From assembly GCA_048265185.1 (NCBI GenBank), contig JBLXBZ010000002.1, positions 620,001 through 684,000 of the forward strand: a DNA stretch of 64,000 bases, in the 5' to 3' direction. Position 1 is the first letter of the stretch; the number at the start of each line of letters is the position of its first letter. Below, in pieces: positions 41,728 through 51,492 of this stretch. A program made the translations under genes and the position numbers. A model generated the notes under the pieces. The model was not told where the DNA came from, ran no database searches, and worked only from the letters and a program-made list of their open reading frames with translations. Source of the stretch: JBLXBZ01 sp048265185 (GTDB lineage Bacteria; Pseudomonadota; Alphaproteobacteria; Rhizobiales; Stappiaceae).

Positions 41728-43335
41728 GTGAGAAAACGCTGGACGTTACGGACGCTGGAGAGTGGCGCTTTACTTATGAATGGGGATCCAATGCACAATC
41801 TCGATTTTTCGAAAACCAGTTCGCCGCGCTTGTCTCGCCGCGGAAAATTGCTTGCCGGCGTCATGGCTCTGGGGCTTGCCGGCGCATTGTCCGCTCAAAC
41901 AATTCTGCCGGACGGCGCGGCCTTCGCTGATGCGGTCAGAGTAGACGCCGCCGCTCCGGCTAATTTTGCCCCCGTGGTTGAAGCCGTTCAGCCCGCTGTG
42001 GTCAGCGTTCGCGTGCGCAGCGAAACCGAGCCCCGCATGATGTCTTTCAAAGGTGGGCCGCAGGGGGGGATTCCCGGATTTGGCGATCTGCCGAAGGACC
42101 ATCCGTTGCAGCGCTTCTTTCGCCAGTTCGGCGAAGGTGAGCAAGCCATGCCACGCGGCGAACAGAAGCGCCCTAAGCGCTTTGGCACGTCGCAAGGCTC
42201 CGGTTTCTTCATTTCAGACGACGGCTATCTTGTCACTAACGAGCATGTGGTCAAGGGAGGAAGCCAGTTCACCATCGTGATGAATGATGGCGAAGAACTG
42301 GACGCAAAACTGATTGGAACCGATGAACGAACCGATCTTGCCCTTTTGAAGGTCGAGACCGACGAAGAGCTGGCTTATGTGCGTTTTGCCGATGGCGCGC
42401 CCATGGTTGGCGAGTGGGTGGTTGCAATCGGCAACCCATTTGGGCTTGGCGGATCGGTGACTGCGGGGATTGTCTCGGCCCGGGGCCGCGATATCGGCGC
42501 AGGGCCTTATGATGACTTCATCCAGATCGACGCGCCCGTCAATCGCGGAAATTCTGGTGGCCCAGCGTTTAACATCCACGGGGAAGTCATTGGCGTCAAC
42601 GCGGCGATTTTCTCGCCCTCCGGCGGCAATGTCGGCATCGCCTTCGCAATCCCTGCGTCGACGGCGCGCACGATTATCGCCGATCTGAAGGATGACGGGC
42701 AGGTGGTGCGCGGATGGCTTGGGGTGCAGATCCAGCCTGTGACGGACGACATCGCCGAAAGCATTGGCCTTGAGAAAGCCAGCGGCGCGATCGTGGCCGA
42801 GGCGCAAAGCGACAGCCCGGCGAAAGAAGCGGGCATTGTCTCCGGCGACACGATCCTGAAGGTCGATGGCAAGGACGTGAAAGATCCGCGCGATCTGGCG
42901 AAGATCATCGCTGGTTACACGCCGGACAGCGTCGTCGATTTGACCGTGTGGCGTGACGGTGCGTCGAAAGATATCGAAGTCAAGCTTGGCAGTCTGGCCG
43001 ACCCCAAGCAAAAGCATGCTTCGGCGGCGTCGTCCCAAAAAGACGGGCAAGCGCTGATTGAAAGTCTTGGCGTGCATGTGGCTTCTGCTGAAGAGGCGGG
43101 TCTTGGCGACAAAGGCGTGGTTGTAGTTGAAGTGAAGCCAGATGGCGCAGCCGCTGAGAAAGGCGTGAAGCCTGGCGACGTCATTCTGGAGATCGCTGGA
43201 GCCTCGGTTGACACGCCTGCGCAAGCGGCTGAAGCAGTCATGAACGCGACGGAAAAAGGCAGAAAAGCCGTTCTCTTGCGGGTCAAGTCGCAGGAAGTGA
43301 CGCGGTTTCTCGCCTTGCCTGTGGCGCAAGGGTAG
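41728..43335 (+). CDS. degP: Periplasmic serine protease DegP (Do family)
   Basis: HtrA/DegP protease-chaperone that clears misfolded periplasmic proteins. The catalytic triad is His in TNEHVV, Asp in RTDLALLK and Ser in GNSGGPAF. Two PDZ domains follow at about 305-395 and 425-530. The signal segment LLAGVMALGLAGALSAQT lies near residue 40 in this frame, which is long for a signal peptide. The GTG at 41728 has GAGGGAG eight bases upstream; ATG 41791 would give a compact signal peptide and may be the true start. Total 535 residues. A strong terminator follows. Neighbour of cycHJKL, as in rhizobia. Confidence 0.92.
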   Translation: MRKRWTLRTLESGALLMNGDPMHNLDFSKTSSPRLSRRGKLLAGVMALGLAGALSAQTILPDGAAFADAVRVDAAAPANFAPVVEAVQPAVVSVRVRSETEPRMMSFKGGPQGGIPGFGDLPKDHPLQRFFRQFGEGEQAMPRGEQKRPKRFGTSQGSGFFISDDGYLVTNEHVVKGGSQFTIVMNDGEELDAKLIGTDERTDLALLKVETDEELAYVRFADGAPMVGEWVVAIGNPFGLGGSVTAGIVSARGRDIGAGPYDDFIQIDAPVNRGNSGGPAFNIHGEVIGVNAAIFSPSGGNVGIAFAIPASTARTIIADLKDDGQVVRGWLGVQIQPVTDDIAESIGLEKASGAIVAEAQSDSPAKEAGIVSGDTILKVDGKDVKDPRDLAKIIAGYTPDSVVDLTVWRDGASKDIEVKLGSLADPKQKHASAASSQKDGQALIESLGVHVASAEEAGLGDKGVVVVEVKPDGAAAEKGVKPGDVILEIAGASVDTPAQAAEAVMNATEKGRKAVLLRVKSQEVTRFLALPVAQG

Positions 43336-43404
43336 TCAAAAGACGTTGTGATCTGGGCGCGCAATGATGCGTCTGGACGACCACTGAACTCCTGATTGAT
43401 CTGC

Positions 43405-43449
43405 GATCACCCTGCGATGACTCTTGTCCTCGCAGGGTGATCCGTTTTA
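43405..43449 (+). terminator. Strong intrinsic terminator after degP
   Basis: GATCACCCTGCGA at 43405-43417 is perfectly complementary to 43430-43442, a 13-bp stem with a 12-base loop, followed by cgtttta. It separates degP from the next two-component pair. Confidence 0.88.
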
Positions 43450-43552
43450 ACCCATTTATCGCACGGCGCTGGTTTTCACTCGTTTGTTCTGTAATAACCA
43501 GTCGTTGGCGAAGAAGCGTGGCTTTACAATAAACGGTGCGACGGAGTGATTT

Positions 43553-44233
43553 ATGCGCATTTTGGTTATTGAGGACGACCGGGAGGCGGCGGCGTATCTT
43601 GTTAAAGCGCTTAAAGAAGTGGGGCATACGGTCGATCATGCGCAAGATGGCGACGACGGCTTCGAGCTGGCGAGCGCGGTTGAGTTTGACGTGTTGATCG
43701 TGGACAGAATGTTGCCTCGTCGTGACGGTTTGTCCGTCATTAGCGAATTGAGGCGCATGGGAAACCATACGCCTGTGTTGATTTTATCGGCCCTTGGGCA
43801 GGTGGATGATCGTGTGAAGGGCTTGCGCGCGGGCGGTGACGACTACCTGACAAAACCTTACGCTTTTTCAGAGTTGCTGGCGCGTATAGAAGCTTTGGCG
43901 CGGCGCCCGCGGCAAAGCGATGTGGAGACGACTTATTCTGTCGGCGGGCTGACGTTAGACCGCCTCACGCATTCCGTCATGAGAGATGGCGTCGATATTC
44001 CGTTGCAACCGCGTGAATTCAAACTTTTGGAATATTTAATGCGCAACGCTGGGCAGGTGGTCACCCGAACCATGTTGCTGGAGCATGTTTGGGAATATCA
44101 CTTCGATCCGCAAACCAATGTGATCGACGTGCATATTTCTCGCCTGAGAAGCAAGATAGACAAGGGATTCGACACGCCGCTTCTTCACACCATTCGCGGC
44201 GCCGGATATACGATTCGTGACAGCGCTCGCTAG
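43553..44233 (+). CDS. OmpR-family response regulator
   Basis: Response regulator of 226 residues. The receiver domain has Asp8-Asp9 and phospho-acceptor Asp51 in LIVDRMLPRRDG, with SALGQVDDRVKGLRAG and KPYAFSEL following. The winged-helix domain is at about 130-222 (LQPREFKLLEYLMRNAGQVVTR, NVIDVHISRLRSKID). Resembles the CusR/CzcR-like branch. Its target is not known. It overlaps the kinase gene by 17 bases. The order degP, regulator, kinase, glnE is found in rhizobia. Confidence 0.9.
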   Translation: MRILVIEDDREAAAYLVKALKEVGHTVDHAQDGDDGFELASAVEFDVLIVDRMLPRRDGLSVISELRRMGNHTPVLILSALGQVDDRVKGLRAGGDDYLTKPYAFSELLARIEALARRPRQSDVETTYSVGGLTLDRLTHSVMRDGVDIPLQPREFKLLEYLMRNAGQVVTRTMLLEHVWEYHFDPQTNVIDVHISRLRSKIDKGFDTPLLHTIRGAGYTIRDSAR

Positions 44234-45665
44234 AATTATTCGCACAACCGCGTTCAAACTCGCGGTGATCTATCTGAGCGTGCTTACGCTTGCCTCTGGT
44301 TCGCTGTTCTTTTACGTGTCGCAAAACCTTGCGGACGACATGCGCGCCCAAGTGGTTGAGATCGTCGACGCGGAATTGTCCGGTCTGTCAGATCAATATC
44401 GAGCTGGCGGCATTCGCCGTCTGGTGTCGGTGGTTGACGCTCGGTCGCGCCGACCTGGCGCCAGTCTATATCTCGTGGTTGATTTCAGCGGCAATATATT
44501 GGCGGGCAATATTGAAGATTTGCCGCAAGTGGCGTTGCAAGAGAGTTTCGGCAAGTTGCAGCGCGTTGGCTATACGCGACGCGACGATCAGGGATCTTAT
44601 GAGGCCTTGGTGCGCGTGTTCGCGCTTCCGGGCGGCTTTCATGTGCTCGTCGGCCGCGATTTGGCGGAGCAGAAATATTTTCGCGACATTTTAGGCCAAG
44701 CCTTTCGGTTATGGTTGTTTGTGCTGGTTTTGCTGGGTGGGGTCACATGGATTTTCATTTCCAGAAAAGTATTGAGGCGCATTGACGCCATCGCCGCCAC
44801 CGGCCGTAGCATCATGTTGGGGGATTTAAGCGAACGGCTGTCGGTGGATGGCGGCGGCGATGAATTTGACCGGCTCGCAATCAGTCTGAACCACATGCTG
44901 GAGCGCATTGAGGCGCTGATGGCGGGAGTGAAAAATGTCTCCGACAATATCGCTCATGATCTGAAAACGCCTTTGACGCGCATGCGTAACCGTGTGGAGG
45001 CGGCGCTGCGCGAGGGGACAAGCGGCGCTGAAAGCCAGAATATTCTGGAAACAGTCATTGAGGATTGCGATCAATTGATCAAGATATTTGACGCTCTTTT
45101 GAAAATTGCGCGTCTAGAGGCAGGGTCTTCGGAAGCAGCATTCGTGGAGCTTGACGTTGGTGAGTTGGCTGCGGAAGTCGTGGAGCTCTATGAGCCTGCG
45201 GCGGAAGAAGAGGGGGTGACTTTATCGCTTTCGCTTGCGGCGTCTTCATTGGAAGCCGACAGGAGCGTTGAAACGCAAGCGCAAAGTGACAAGAAAATTA
45301 AAACACGCGCCAACCGTGAACTTCTGGTGCAGGCTTTGGTGAATCTGATTGAAAATGCTCTCAAATATGGCAAACCAATTGATGGCGCAGCCCCGGTGAT
45401 CACCGTAGCTGTGGAGGCGTCATGCGATAAGGTTTGTTTGAGCGTCGCTGACAATGGCGCTGGCGTTGCGCCGTCGGACCGCCAGCAGGTGTTTGAACGC
45501 TTTGTTCGTTTGGACGCAAGCCGATCTGAGTCTGGTTCTGGCCTTGGGTTGAGCTTGGTGCAAGCGGTGATGGGGCTGCATGGCGGCAAGGTTGTTCTTG
45601 AGGACGCCAACCCGGGGCTGAAGGCTATATTGCAGTTGCCGCGTAGGGCGTGCGAAGACGTTTAG
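44217..45665 (+). CDS. Sensor histidine kinase
   Basis: Partner of the preceding regulator, 482 residues. Membrane segments at about 12-32 and 160-182 enclose a periplasmic domain of about 125 residues. HAMP at about 183-235 (IDAIAATGRSIMLGDLSERL), His box NIAHDLKTPLTRMRN near 244, ATPase domain with NLIENALKYG, DNGAGV and SGSGLGLSLVQAV. GTG start inside the regulator gene gives translational coupling. The signal sensed is unknown; the place after degP suggests envelope or metal stress but nothing in the sequence proves it. Confidence 0.88.
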   Translation: MTALARIIRTTAFKLAVIYLSVLTLASGSLFFYVSQNLADDMRAQVVEIVDAELSGLSDQYRAGGIRRLVSVVDARSRRPGASLYLVVDFSGNILAGNIEDLPQVALQESFGKLQRVGYTRRDDQGSYEALVRVFALPGGFHVLVGRDLAEQKYFRDILGQAFRLWLFVLVLLGGVTWIFISRKVLRRIDAIAATGRSIMLGDLSERLSVDGGGDEFDRLAISLNHMLERIEALMAGVKNVSDNIAHDLKTPLTRMRNRVEAALREGTSGAESQNILETVIEDCDQLIKIFDALLKIARLEAGSSEAAFVELDVGELAAEVVELYEPAAEEEGVTLSLSLAASSLEADRSVETQAQSDKKIKTRANRELLVQALVNLIENALKYGKPIDGAAPVITVAVEASCDKVCLSVADNGAGVAPSDRQQVFERFVRLDASRSESGSGLGLSLVQAVMGLHGGKVVLEDANPGLKAILQLPRRACEDV

Positions 45666-45717
45666 ACAGCGTGACCAGAAGAACGTCTTGGCGCGCAGGG
45701 GAGGCAATGTGGGGAAT

Positions 45718-48700
45718 ATGAGCCAGATGAGCGATGAGACGGAGTGTGGAGTTTGCGACGCGGACGACGTGAATAAAGAGGCGCGTTTTCCTCGCTCGTT
45801 GCTGCGCCGGATTCATGTCGTGCCAAAGCCGCCAGCGGATGCTGGCTCATATGACTTCCTATCCAGTTTAGTTGCCTCAAATGAAGCCTCTCAGCCGGCG
45901 GATGATTGGTCGGAAGCTATCCGGCAATGTCCTGATCTGGGAGCGTTTTTGAACGGGGTTTTCTCAAACGCGCCTTATTTGCGTGACCTGGCGTGCGCTG
46001 ATCCCGCTTTGTTGCTCGCCATTCTTTTTGACGTTCCGGAACAGAGGATCGCGCGCACAATTGACGCCGCGCTTCAACTGCGCCCTGATAATGAGGCGGA
46101 GCTGATGCGGGATTTGCGTGTGCTGAAAAAAGATTTGGCGCTTAATCTGGGGCTTGCCGACATTGGCGCCGCCATCGAGCTGGAAGTGGTCACGGAAGCT
46201 TTGAGCGCTTTCGCCGACGCGGCGCTGACGGCGGCTATTCGCTTTTGCCTGCGCGATCTTGAAGCGCGCGGCCGCTACGAGGCGGTTGATGAAGCGGCGC
46301 CTGAAGTCGGGTCTGGGTTGATTGTTCTGGCCATGGGAAAACACGGCGCCGGGGAGCTGAATTATTCCTCGGATATTGATTTGATCGTGCTTTATGATCC
46401 AGAGATCGCGCCGTTGAAGGGCGCGGCGGAAGCGCCGGTGGAATTTGTTCGTCTCACCAAACGCGTTGTTAAAATTATGCATGAACGCACCGCTGATGGT
46501 TATGTTTTCCGAACGGATTTGCGGCTTCGGCCCGATCCCGGGGCGACGCCATTGGCGATATCCGTTCCCGCCGCGCTCGTGTATTATGAAAGCATGGGGC
46601 AGAACTGGGAGCGGGCGGCGCTTATCAAGGCGCGTCCCGCCGCCGGTGATTTGCGCGCTGGAGAGGCGTTCTTGAAAGAGATAACCCCTTTTATCTGGAG
46701 AAAATATCTCGACTACGCCGCCATAGCCGACGTGCATTCGATCAAACGTCAAATCCATGCGCATAAAGGTCATGGGGCGATCGCCGTGGCCGGACATAAT
46801 GTGAAGCTTGGCCGGGGCGGCATTCGCGAGGTGGAGTTTTTCGTCCAGACCCAGCAATTGATCGCGGGCGGGCGTAATCCCGCTTTGCGGGGGCGCAAAA
46901 CCATCGCCATGCTTGACCGCCTTGTGGAGTTTGACTGGATCGAGCCCCTAGCGCGTGATGAGCTGGGCGACGCTTATCGGTTTTTACGTGCGGTTGAACA
47001 CCGAATTCAGGTGATTAATGACGAGCAAACCCATATTTTGCCGCAAGATGAAGAAGGGCTGACGCGGATAGCGCAATTGCTCGGCTTTGATTCTACAGCG
47101 AATTTTGAGAGCGAATTGCGTCGTCGGCTGGAAACGGTTCAAAGACATTACGCGGCGCTTTTTGAAGATGAGCCGGAGCTGGCTTCCGATCTGGGAAATC
47201 TGGTTTTCACCGGCGACGATGATGATCCCGACACTTTGGAGACATTAGCGCGACTTGGCTTCAAGCGTCCCAGGGACGCCACCAAGATCATTCGCGCTTG
47301 GCATTATGGGCGTTATCCCGCCGTTCGCTCGTCGCAGGCGCGAGAACGTTTGACCGAGCTGCACCCTGCATTGATCGACGCGTTGGGGCGCACGGACAAT
47401 GCGGATCAGGCCTTGATCGCGTTTGATCACTTTTTGTCGAAACTGCCCGCCGGCGTTCAGATGTTCTCGCTTTTGCGCTCTAATCCGCATTTGCTCAACC
47501 TCTTGGCGACGGTGATGGGGGCCGCGCCGCGTCTCGCTCAGATCGTGTCGCGGCGCATTCATGTTTTGGATGCTGTGCTTGATCCGAGCTTTTTCGACGC
47601 CATGCCGCGCGCGGCGGAGTTTGAGGCGGGATTGAAGCAGGCGTTGTCTCTGGCGCATTATTATGAGGACGCGCTTGATCGGGCGCGGATCTTCACGCAG
47701 GAGCAGCAGTTTTTGATTGGCGTGCGGCTTTTGTCAGACACGCTGAACGCTCACCAGCTAGGCCATGCGCAAGCGCGTCTCGCCGAAGTAGTGGTGCAAT
47801 TGTTGTTTGAGCAAGTCATTGAACATGTGGCGCAAGCCAATGGCCGCTTGAAAACCGGCGAGTGGGCGGTTCTGGCCATGGGCAAGCTGGGGGGGCGAGA
47901 GATGACCGCCGCCTCCGATCTGGATATGATCGTGCTTTATGACTTCGACGAGAGCGAACAGGCGAGCGATGGCGAGCGACCATTGGCGCCGGGGCAATAT
48001 TTCATTCGTCTGACACAGCGGCTGGTGGCGGCGCTTTCCGCCCCGACGGCGGAAGGGCAGCTGTATGAAGTGGATTTTCGGCTTCGGCCTTCAGGCAACG
48101 CTGGTCCGCTTGCAACGCGGTTTTCCGCTTTCAAAGCTTATCAGGAAAAAAACGCCTGGACATGGGAGCACATGGCCTTAACCCGCTCGCGGGTGATCGC
48201 ATGTTCATCTGACGCGTTTCGCGGGCGTATCGACGGGCTTTTGAGGGATGTGCTCGCCAAACCCAGAGACGCCGCCGTAATCGCCGAGGAAGTGCGCTCC
48301 ATGCGTGCGCGCATAGAAAAAGAAAAGGGAACCACGAATCCTTGGAGCCTGAAACAGGTCGCTGGCGGTTTTGTCGATATCGAGTTTATCGCTCAATATT
48401 TACAATTGACGCATGGAGCTGAATATCCCGAAATTCTTTCTCAAACGACTGAGACCGCGTTGGGGAAAGCGGTGGAGGCGGGGGTGCTGGGCGTGCAGGA
48501 TTCAGAAGTTCTGATCCCCGCCATACGTCTTTATCATGGGTTGATGCAGGTGTTGCGGCTTTCGCTTGATGGGGAGTTTATCCCTGAAAAGGCGCCGCGC
48601 GGGGTTTTGGATCTCTTGTCTCGTTGCGGAGCGGCGCCAGATTTCGCTCGCCTTGAGAGCGAGTTGGTTGAATGTCAGCAGATGGTTCGGGAAATCTTTG

Positions 48701-48735
48701 AACGCCTCATAGGCCCTGTCTCATTGGAGACGTAA
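45718..48735 (+). CDS. glnE: Bifunctional glutamine synthetase adenylyltransferase/deadenylase
   Basis: GlnE modifies glutamine synthetase in response to nitrogen status signalled by PII. About 1005 residues, slightly above the usual length. It has two nucleotidyltransferase domains: deadenylase at about 130-330 with GKHGAGELNYSSDIDLIVLYD, and adenylylase at about 700-880 with GKLGGREMTAASDLDMIVLYD; both keep the G-x11-D-x-D active site. Helical PII-response regions lie between and after them (HRIQVINDEQTHILP). ATG 45718 is used; GTG 45709 has the better-placed GGGGAGG site. Follows the kinase gene by about 50 bases. Confidence 0.95.
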   Translation: MSQMSDETECGVCDADDVNKEARFPRSLLRRIHVVPKPPADAGSYDFLSSLVASNEASQPADDWSEAIRQCPDLGAFLNGVFSNAPYLRDLACADPALLLAILFDVPEQRIARTIDAALQLRPDNEAELMRDLRVLKKDLALNLGLADIGAAIELEVVTEALSAFADAALTAAIRFCLRDLEARGRYEAVDEAAPEVGSGLIVLAMGKHGAGELNYSSDIDLIVLYDPEIAPLKGAAEAPVEFVRLTKRVVKIMHERTADGYVFRTDLRLRPDPGATPLAISVPAALVYYESMGQNWERAALIKARPAAGDLRAGEAFLKEITPFIWRKYLDYAAIADVHSIKRQIHAHKGHGAIAVAGHNVKLGRGGIREVEFFVQTQQLIAGGRNPALRGRKTIAMLDRLVEFDWIEPLARDELGDAYRFLRAVEHRIQVINDEQTHILPQDEEGLTRIAQLLGFDSTANFESELRRRLETVQRHYAALFEDEPELASDLGNLVFTGDDDDPDTLETLARLGFKRPRDATKIIRAWHYGRYPAVRSSQARERLTELHPALIDALGRTDNADQALIAFDHFLSKLPAGVQMFSLLRSNPHLLNLLATVMGAAPRLAQIVSRRIHVLDAVLDPSFFDAMPRAAEFEAGLKQALSLAHYYEDALDRARIFTQEQQFLIGVRLLSDTLNAHQLGHAQARLAEVVVQLLFEQVIEHVAQANGRLKTGEWAVLAMGKLGGREMTAASDLDMIVLYDFDESEQASDGERPLAPGQYFIRLTQRLVAALSAPTAEGQLYEVDFRLRPSGNAGPLATRFSAFKAYQEKNAWTWEHMALTRSRVIACSSDAFRGRIDGLLRDVLAKPRDAAVIAEEVRSMRARIEKEKGTTNPWSLKQVAGGFVDIEFIAQYLQLTHGAEYPEILSQTTETALGKAVEAGVLGVQDSEVLIPAIRLYHGLMQVLRLSLDGEFIPEKAPRGVLDLLSRCGAAPDFARLESELVECQQMVREIFERLIGPVSLET

Positions 48736-48787
48736 CGCGTGGGCGATAAAAGTGACGACTGGATTGCCGTGCTTTTTGCCGTTTTGT

Positions 48788-51142
48788 TCAGGCGCTTGGG
48801 GCGAGGGCCACGCGTTCGGGCTGTTTACGGGGTAAGTGAACGAGAACTGAGGTTCCATGTTCTACCTGCGAGGCAATTGACATTTCGCCGCCATGAAGCT
48901 CGATCAATGAATGAGCGATAGCCAGACCAAGACCTGAGCCTTTGTGCGTCTTTGTGAATTGATTCTCGACTTGCACGAAGGGTTTGGCGAGGCGTGTGAT
49001 GTCGGCGCTCGCGATGCCGATGCCCGTGTCGGTGATGGTGATGTCGACCCATTCTTCTGATAAAGAGGCGTTGATCATCACTTTGCCGTTGTCGGGGGTG
49101 AACTTCACCGCGTTGGCGAGCAGGTTCAGCAGGATTTGTTTGATCGCCCGGCGGTCGCCTTCAACCACCATAGCGTCATCCGCTTCCGCTTCCACGGTGA
49201 TTTTTTTCTCGGTGGCGGCGGCGGAGATGATGCGTGTGACGTCGGCCACCAGCTTGCTGATCTCCACTTGCTCCACATTCAGCTCCATGCGCCCCGCTTC
49301 AATTTTCGACATGTCGAGAATGTCGTTGATGACGTTGAGCAAATAGCGACCGCTGTCGTGAATGTCTTTGCAGTATTCCTGATATTTTTGGGAGCCGAGT
49401 TCGCCGAACATGCCTTGGTTCATGATCTCGGAAAAGCCGATGATGGCGTTTAGCGGGGTTCTTAGTTCATGGGAAATATTGGCCAAAAACTCCGACTTCG
49501 CCGTATTGGCTTCTTCAGCGCGGGTTTTTTCTTCTGAATATTTCTCCGCCAGCTCCACAAGTTGCTGCGCTTGAATTTCCAGTTTTTGTCGCGATTGGCG
49601 CAAATCCGCCACTGTGGCCATCAGGCGACGTTCGCTTTCCATCAATTTTTCTTCGTGGCGCTTCAGCGCGGTGATGTCGGTTCCCACTGAGACAAAGCCG
49701 CCGTCCTTCGTGCGGCGCTCGGAAATTTGCAGCCAGTTGCCGTCTTCCAGTTGCGCTTCGTAACTTGAGGATGGGTCGTTGGCGTCGGAGCCGATTGTCG
49801 GGCTGGCGCTGATCACCGGATGGCGCGCGGCGCTCATGACGTCGGAATAGGGGGTTCCTGAACGCACCGCCGAGGCGGGAAGGTTGTGCAGCGCGCGATA
49901 ATTTGAGTTGCACATTACGAGGCGATTTTCACTATCCCAAAGCACGAAGGCTTCCGAGATTGTTTCAATTGCGTCGCGCAGTCGCAAATCCGCAGTGCGG
50001 CTTTGCTCAGCAAGTTGCTTTTGTTCTGTGACGTCGATGCAGATTCCGATGAGATGCGGCTCGATGGCGCCGGGTTCGGTTTGAACTTCCGCACGGGCTC
50101 GTAGCCACACCCAGCTACCGTCAGCGTGGCGCATGCGGAACATCTGGTCTACGGTTGTCTCGCCTGTCGCGAGCAAATGCTCCGCCAGCTCATAGAGGTC
50201 CAAATCATCAGGATGAACAAGCGTGGCGATTTCGCCGAAGCCGAGAATGTCGTCGCGGGGCGTCATTCCAAGCGTTTCATAGAGCGATGACGACCAGAAG
50301 ATGCGTCCGCGCGACAGGTCCCAGTCAAATAGACCGCAGCGGCCGCGGTTGAGCGCCGTGTCAATTCGTCCTCGCGTCGCTGCGTATATCTGGTCAGCTT
50401 GTTCGGCGCGCGCGGCTTGAGCGAAGAACGCGTAAATCAAAACGATAAGAACCGAGGCCGTGCCCACAAAAAGAGTGACATTGGCGGATACGTCGGAACG
50501 CCAGTTGGAGTAAACTGCGTCTTCAGGTTGAAGCACGGCAACCATTCCCAGTCGCCCGTCGAGATGATGGACGGTGGCGATCGCCGCATCCTCGCGGCCC
50601 TCGTTGACCAGCATGACTCCGGCGCGCGCGCCGAATGTCGTGAGCGGCTGGCTTGGGCCAAGAAAATCGGTCAGCGGACGGCCTTCGTCGACGAGGCGAA
50701 GAGGTGCGGAGGCGACGACGACGCCTTCTGGGTTCGCTACGAGGATTTGGCGTTGATCACTGGTTGCGCGCGGGGGCAGACTGTCGGCGAGTGTTGCTTG
50801 TAGGGCGCTGTCGAACCCCAGTTCGGGTAGGTTGGTTTCTTTGGCTCCGAGCCGTGTGGCGAGCGTTGTTGCGATCATGCTTAAATCGTCGCGGGCGCGG
50901 GCGCCGACTTCTTGATGATCGTAGGATAGCTCTAAAGCGCGATAAATCGCTAATGTTCCAATGAATACGATGCATAGAATGGGGATGACGCGCCGGAAAA
51001 ACGGTTCGGTGGCCAATAGCCTTTGATAGGCGGGGTGGGCCAAAAATCGAATGTGTCCCGTGAGCGTCGTTGCGCTGTTTATTCGCCGGGCTATCCCTGC
51101 GAATCGGCGCGCGGACGCGTTACCAATATTGGTCCGCGCCAT
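48788..51142 (-). CDS. pleC: PleC-type sensor histidine kinase
   Basis: Large hybrid-sensor kinase of 784 residues, the kinase/phosphatase of DivK and PleD. Two membrane segments (about 48-68 and 222-242) enclose a periplasmic domain. Two PAS domains follow (about 260-375 and 385-500), with GRGLFDWDLSRG-like GRCGLFDWDLSRGRIFW at the first and ETISEAFVLWDSENRLVMC at the second. A coiled coil leads to the HisKA box NISHELRTPLN near 560, then ATPase with NLLANAVKF, DTGIGI and GSGLGLAIAHSL. Its place after glnE and beside pepN matches pleC in rhizobia. Convergent with glnE. Confidence 0.84.
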   Translation of the reverse strand: MARTNIGNASARRFAGIARRINSATTLTGHIRFLAHPAYQRLLATEPFFRRVIPILCIVFIGTLAIYRALELSYDHQEVGARARDDLSMIATTLATRLGAKETNLPELGFDSALQATLADSLPPRATSDQRQILVANPEGVVVASAPLRLVDEGRPLTDFLGPSQPLTTFGARAGVMLVNEGREDAAIATVHHLDGRLGMVAVLQPEDAVYSNWRSDVSANVTLFVGTASVLIVLIYAFFAQAARAEQADQIYAATRGRIDTALNRGRCGLFDWDLSRGRIFWSSSLYETLGMTPRDDILGFGEIATLVHPDDLDLYELAEHLLATGETTVDQMFRMRHADGSWVWLRARAEVQTEPGAIEPHLIGICIDVTEQKQLAEQSRTADLRLRDAIETISEAFVLWDSENRLVMCNSNYRALHNLPASAVRSGTPYSDVMSAARHPVISASPTIGSDANDPSSSYEAQLEDGNWLQISERRTKDGGFVSVGTDITALKRHEEKLMESERRLMATVADLRQSRQKLEIQAQQLVELAEKYSEEKTRAEEANTAKSEFLANISHELRTPLNAIIGFSEIMNQGMFGELGSQKYQEYCKDIHDSGRYLLNVINDILDMSKIEAGRMELNVEQVEISKLVADVTRIISAAATEKKITVEAEADDAMVVEGDRRAIKQILLNLLANAVKFTPDNGKVMINASLSEEWVDITITDTGIGIASADITRLAKPFVQVENQFTKTHKGSGLGLAIAHSLIELHGGEMSIASQVEHGTSVLVHLPRKQPERVALAPSA

Positions 51143-51492
51143 GAAAATGGCCCCCGTTTTGTAGAAATAGTGTCATTTCGGTTGTGACGAAAAGCCCCGT
51201 CCGAATCACTTTCATTTGAATCTTTTACTTGTGATTTGTCCAGACCTGCGGCGAAAAAAATGGTTAACGCAGCAGTTTTTGGGAGGAAGTGGAAAGCGCG
51301 GCGCTCGAATGCCTCTCATTTTCCGCCGGCGCGAAGGAGGCGACCTGCGGAATTCGTTTCTGCATTAGGGGCGCGCTCGGGCATGCCGCTGTTTGCTGGG
51401 GTGCGGCATGCTCGGGCGGCTAATAGCTATCAATGTTCCGCAATGTAACCTGTTCTGGCGGACGGCGTAGATCTGCCAGAAGGCGTTAGACT
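51143..51492. promoter_or_regulatory. Upstream region of pleC / downstream region of pepN
   Basis: About 350 bases without a supported gene. A 12-bp stem with one wobble is formed by 51378-51389 and 51403-51414, and a 7-bp stem TTCTGGC/GCCAGAA lies near 51453-51481; both follow pepN on the minus strand but lack T-runs. The pleC promoter should be near 51143-51260; no clear consensus seen. A single TTAAC (CtrA half-site-like) occurs near 51263. Confidence 0.4.

Noticed and set aside
42214..43329. 371-codon minus-strand frame
   Set aside because: Antisense shadow of degP, whose catalytic triad and PDZ domains are on the plus strand.
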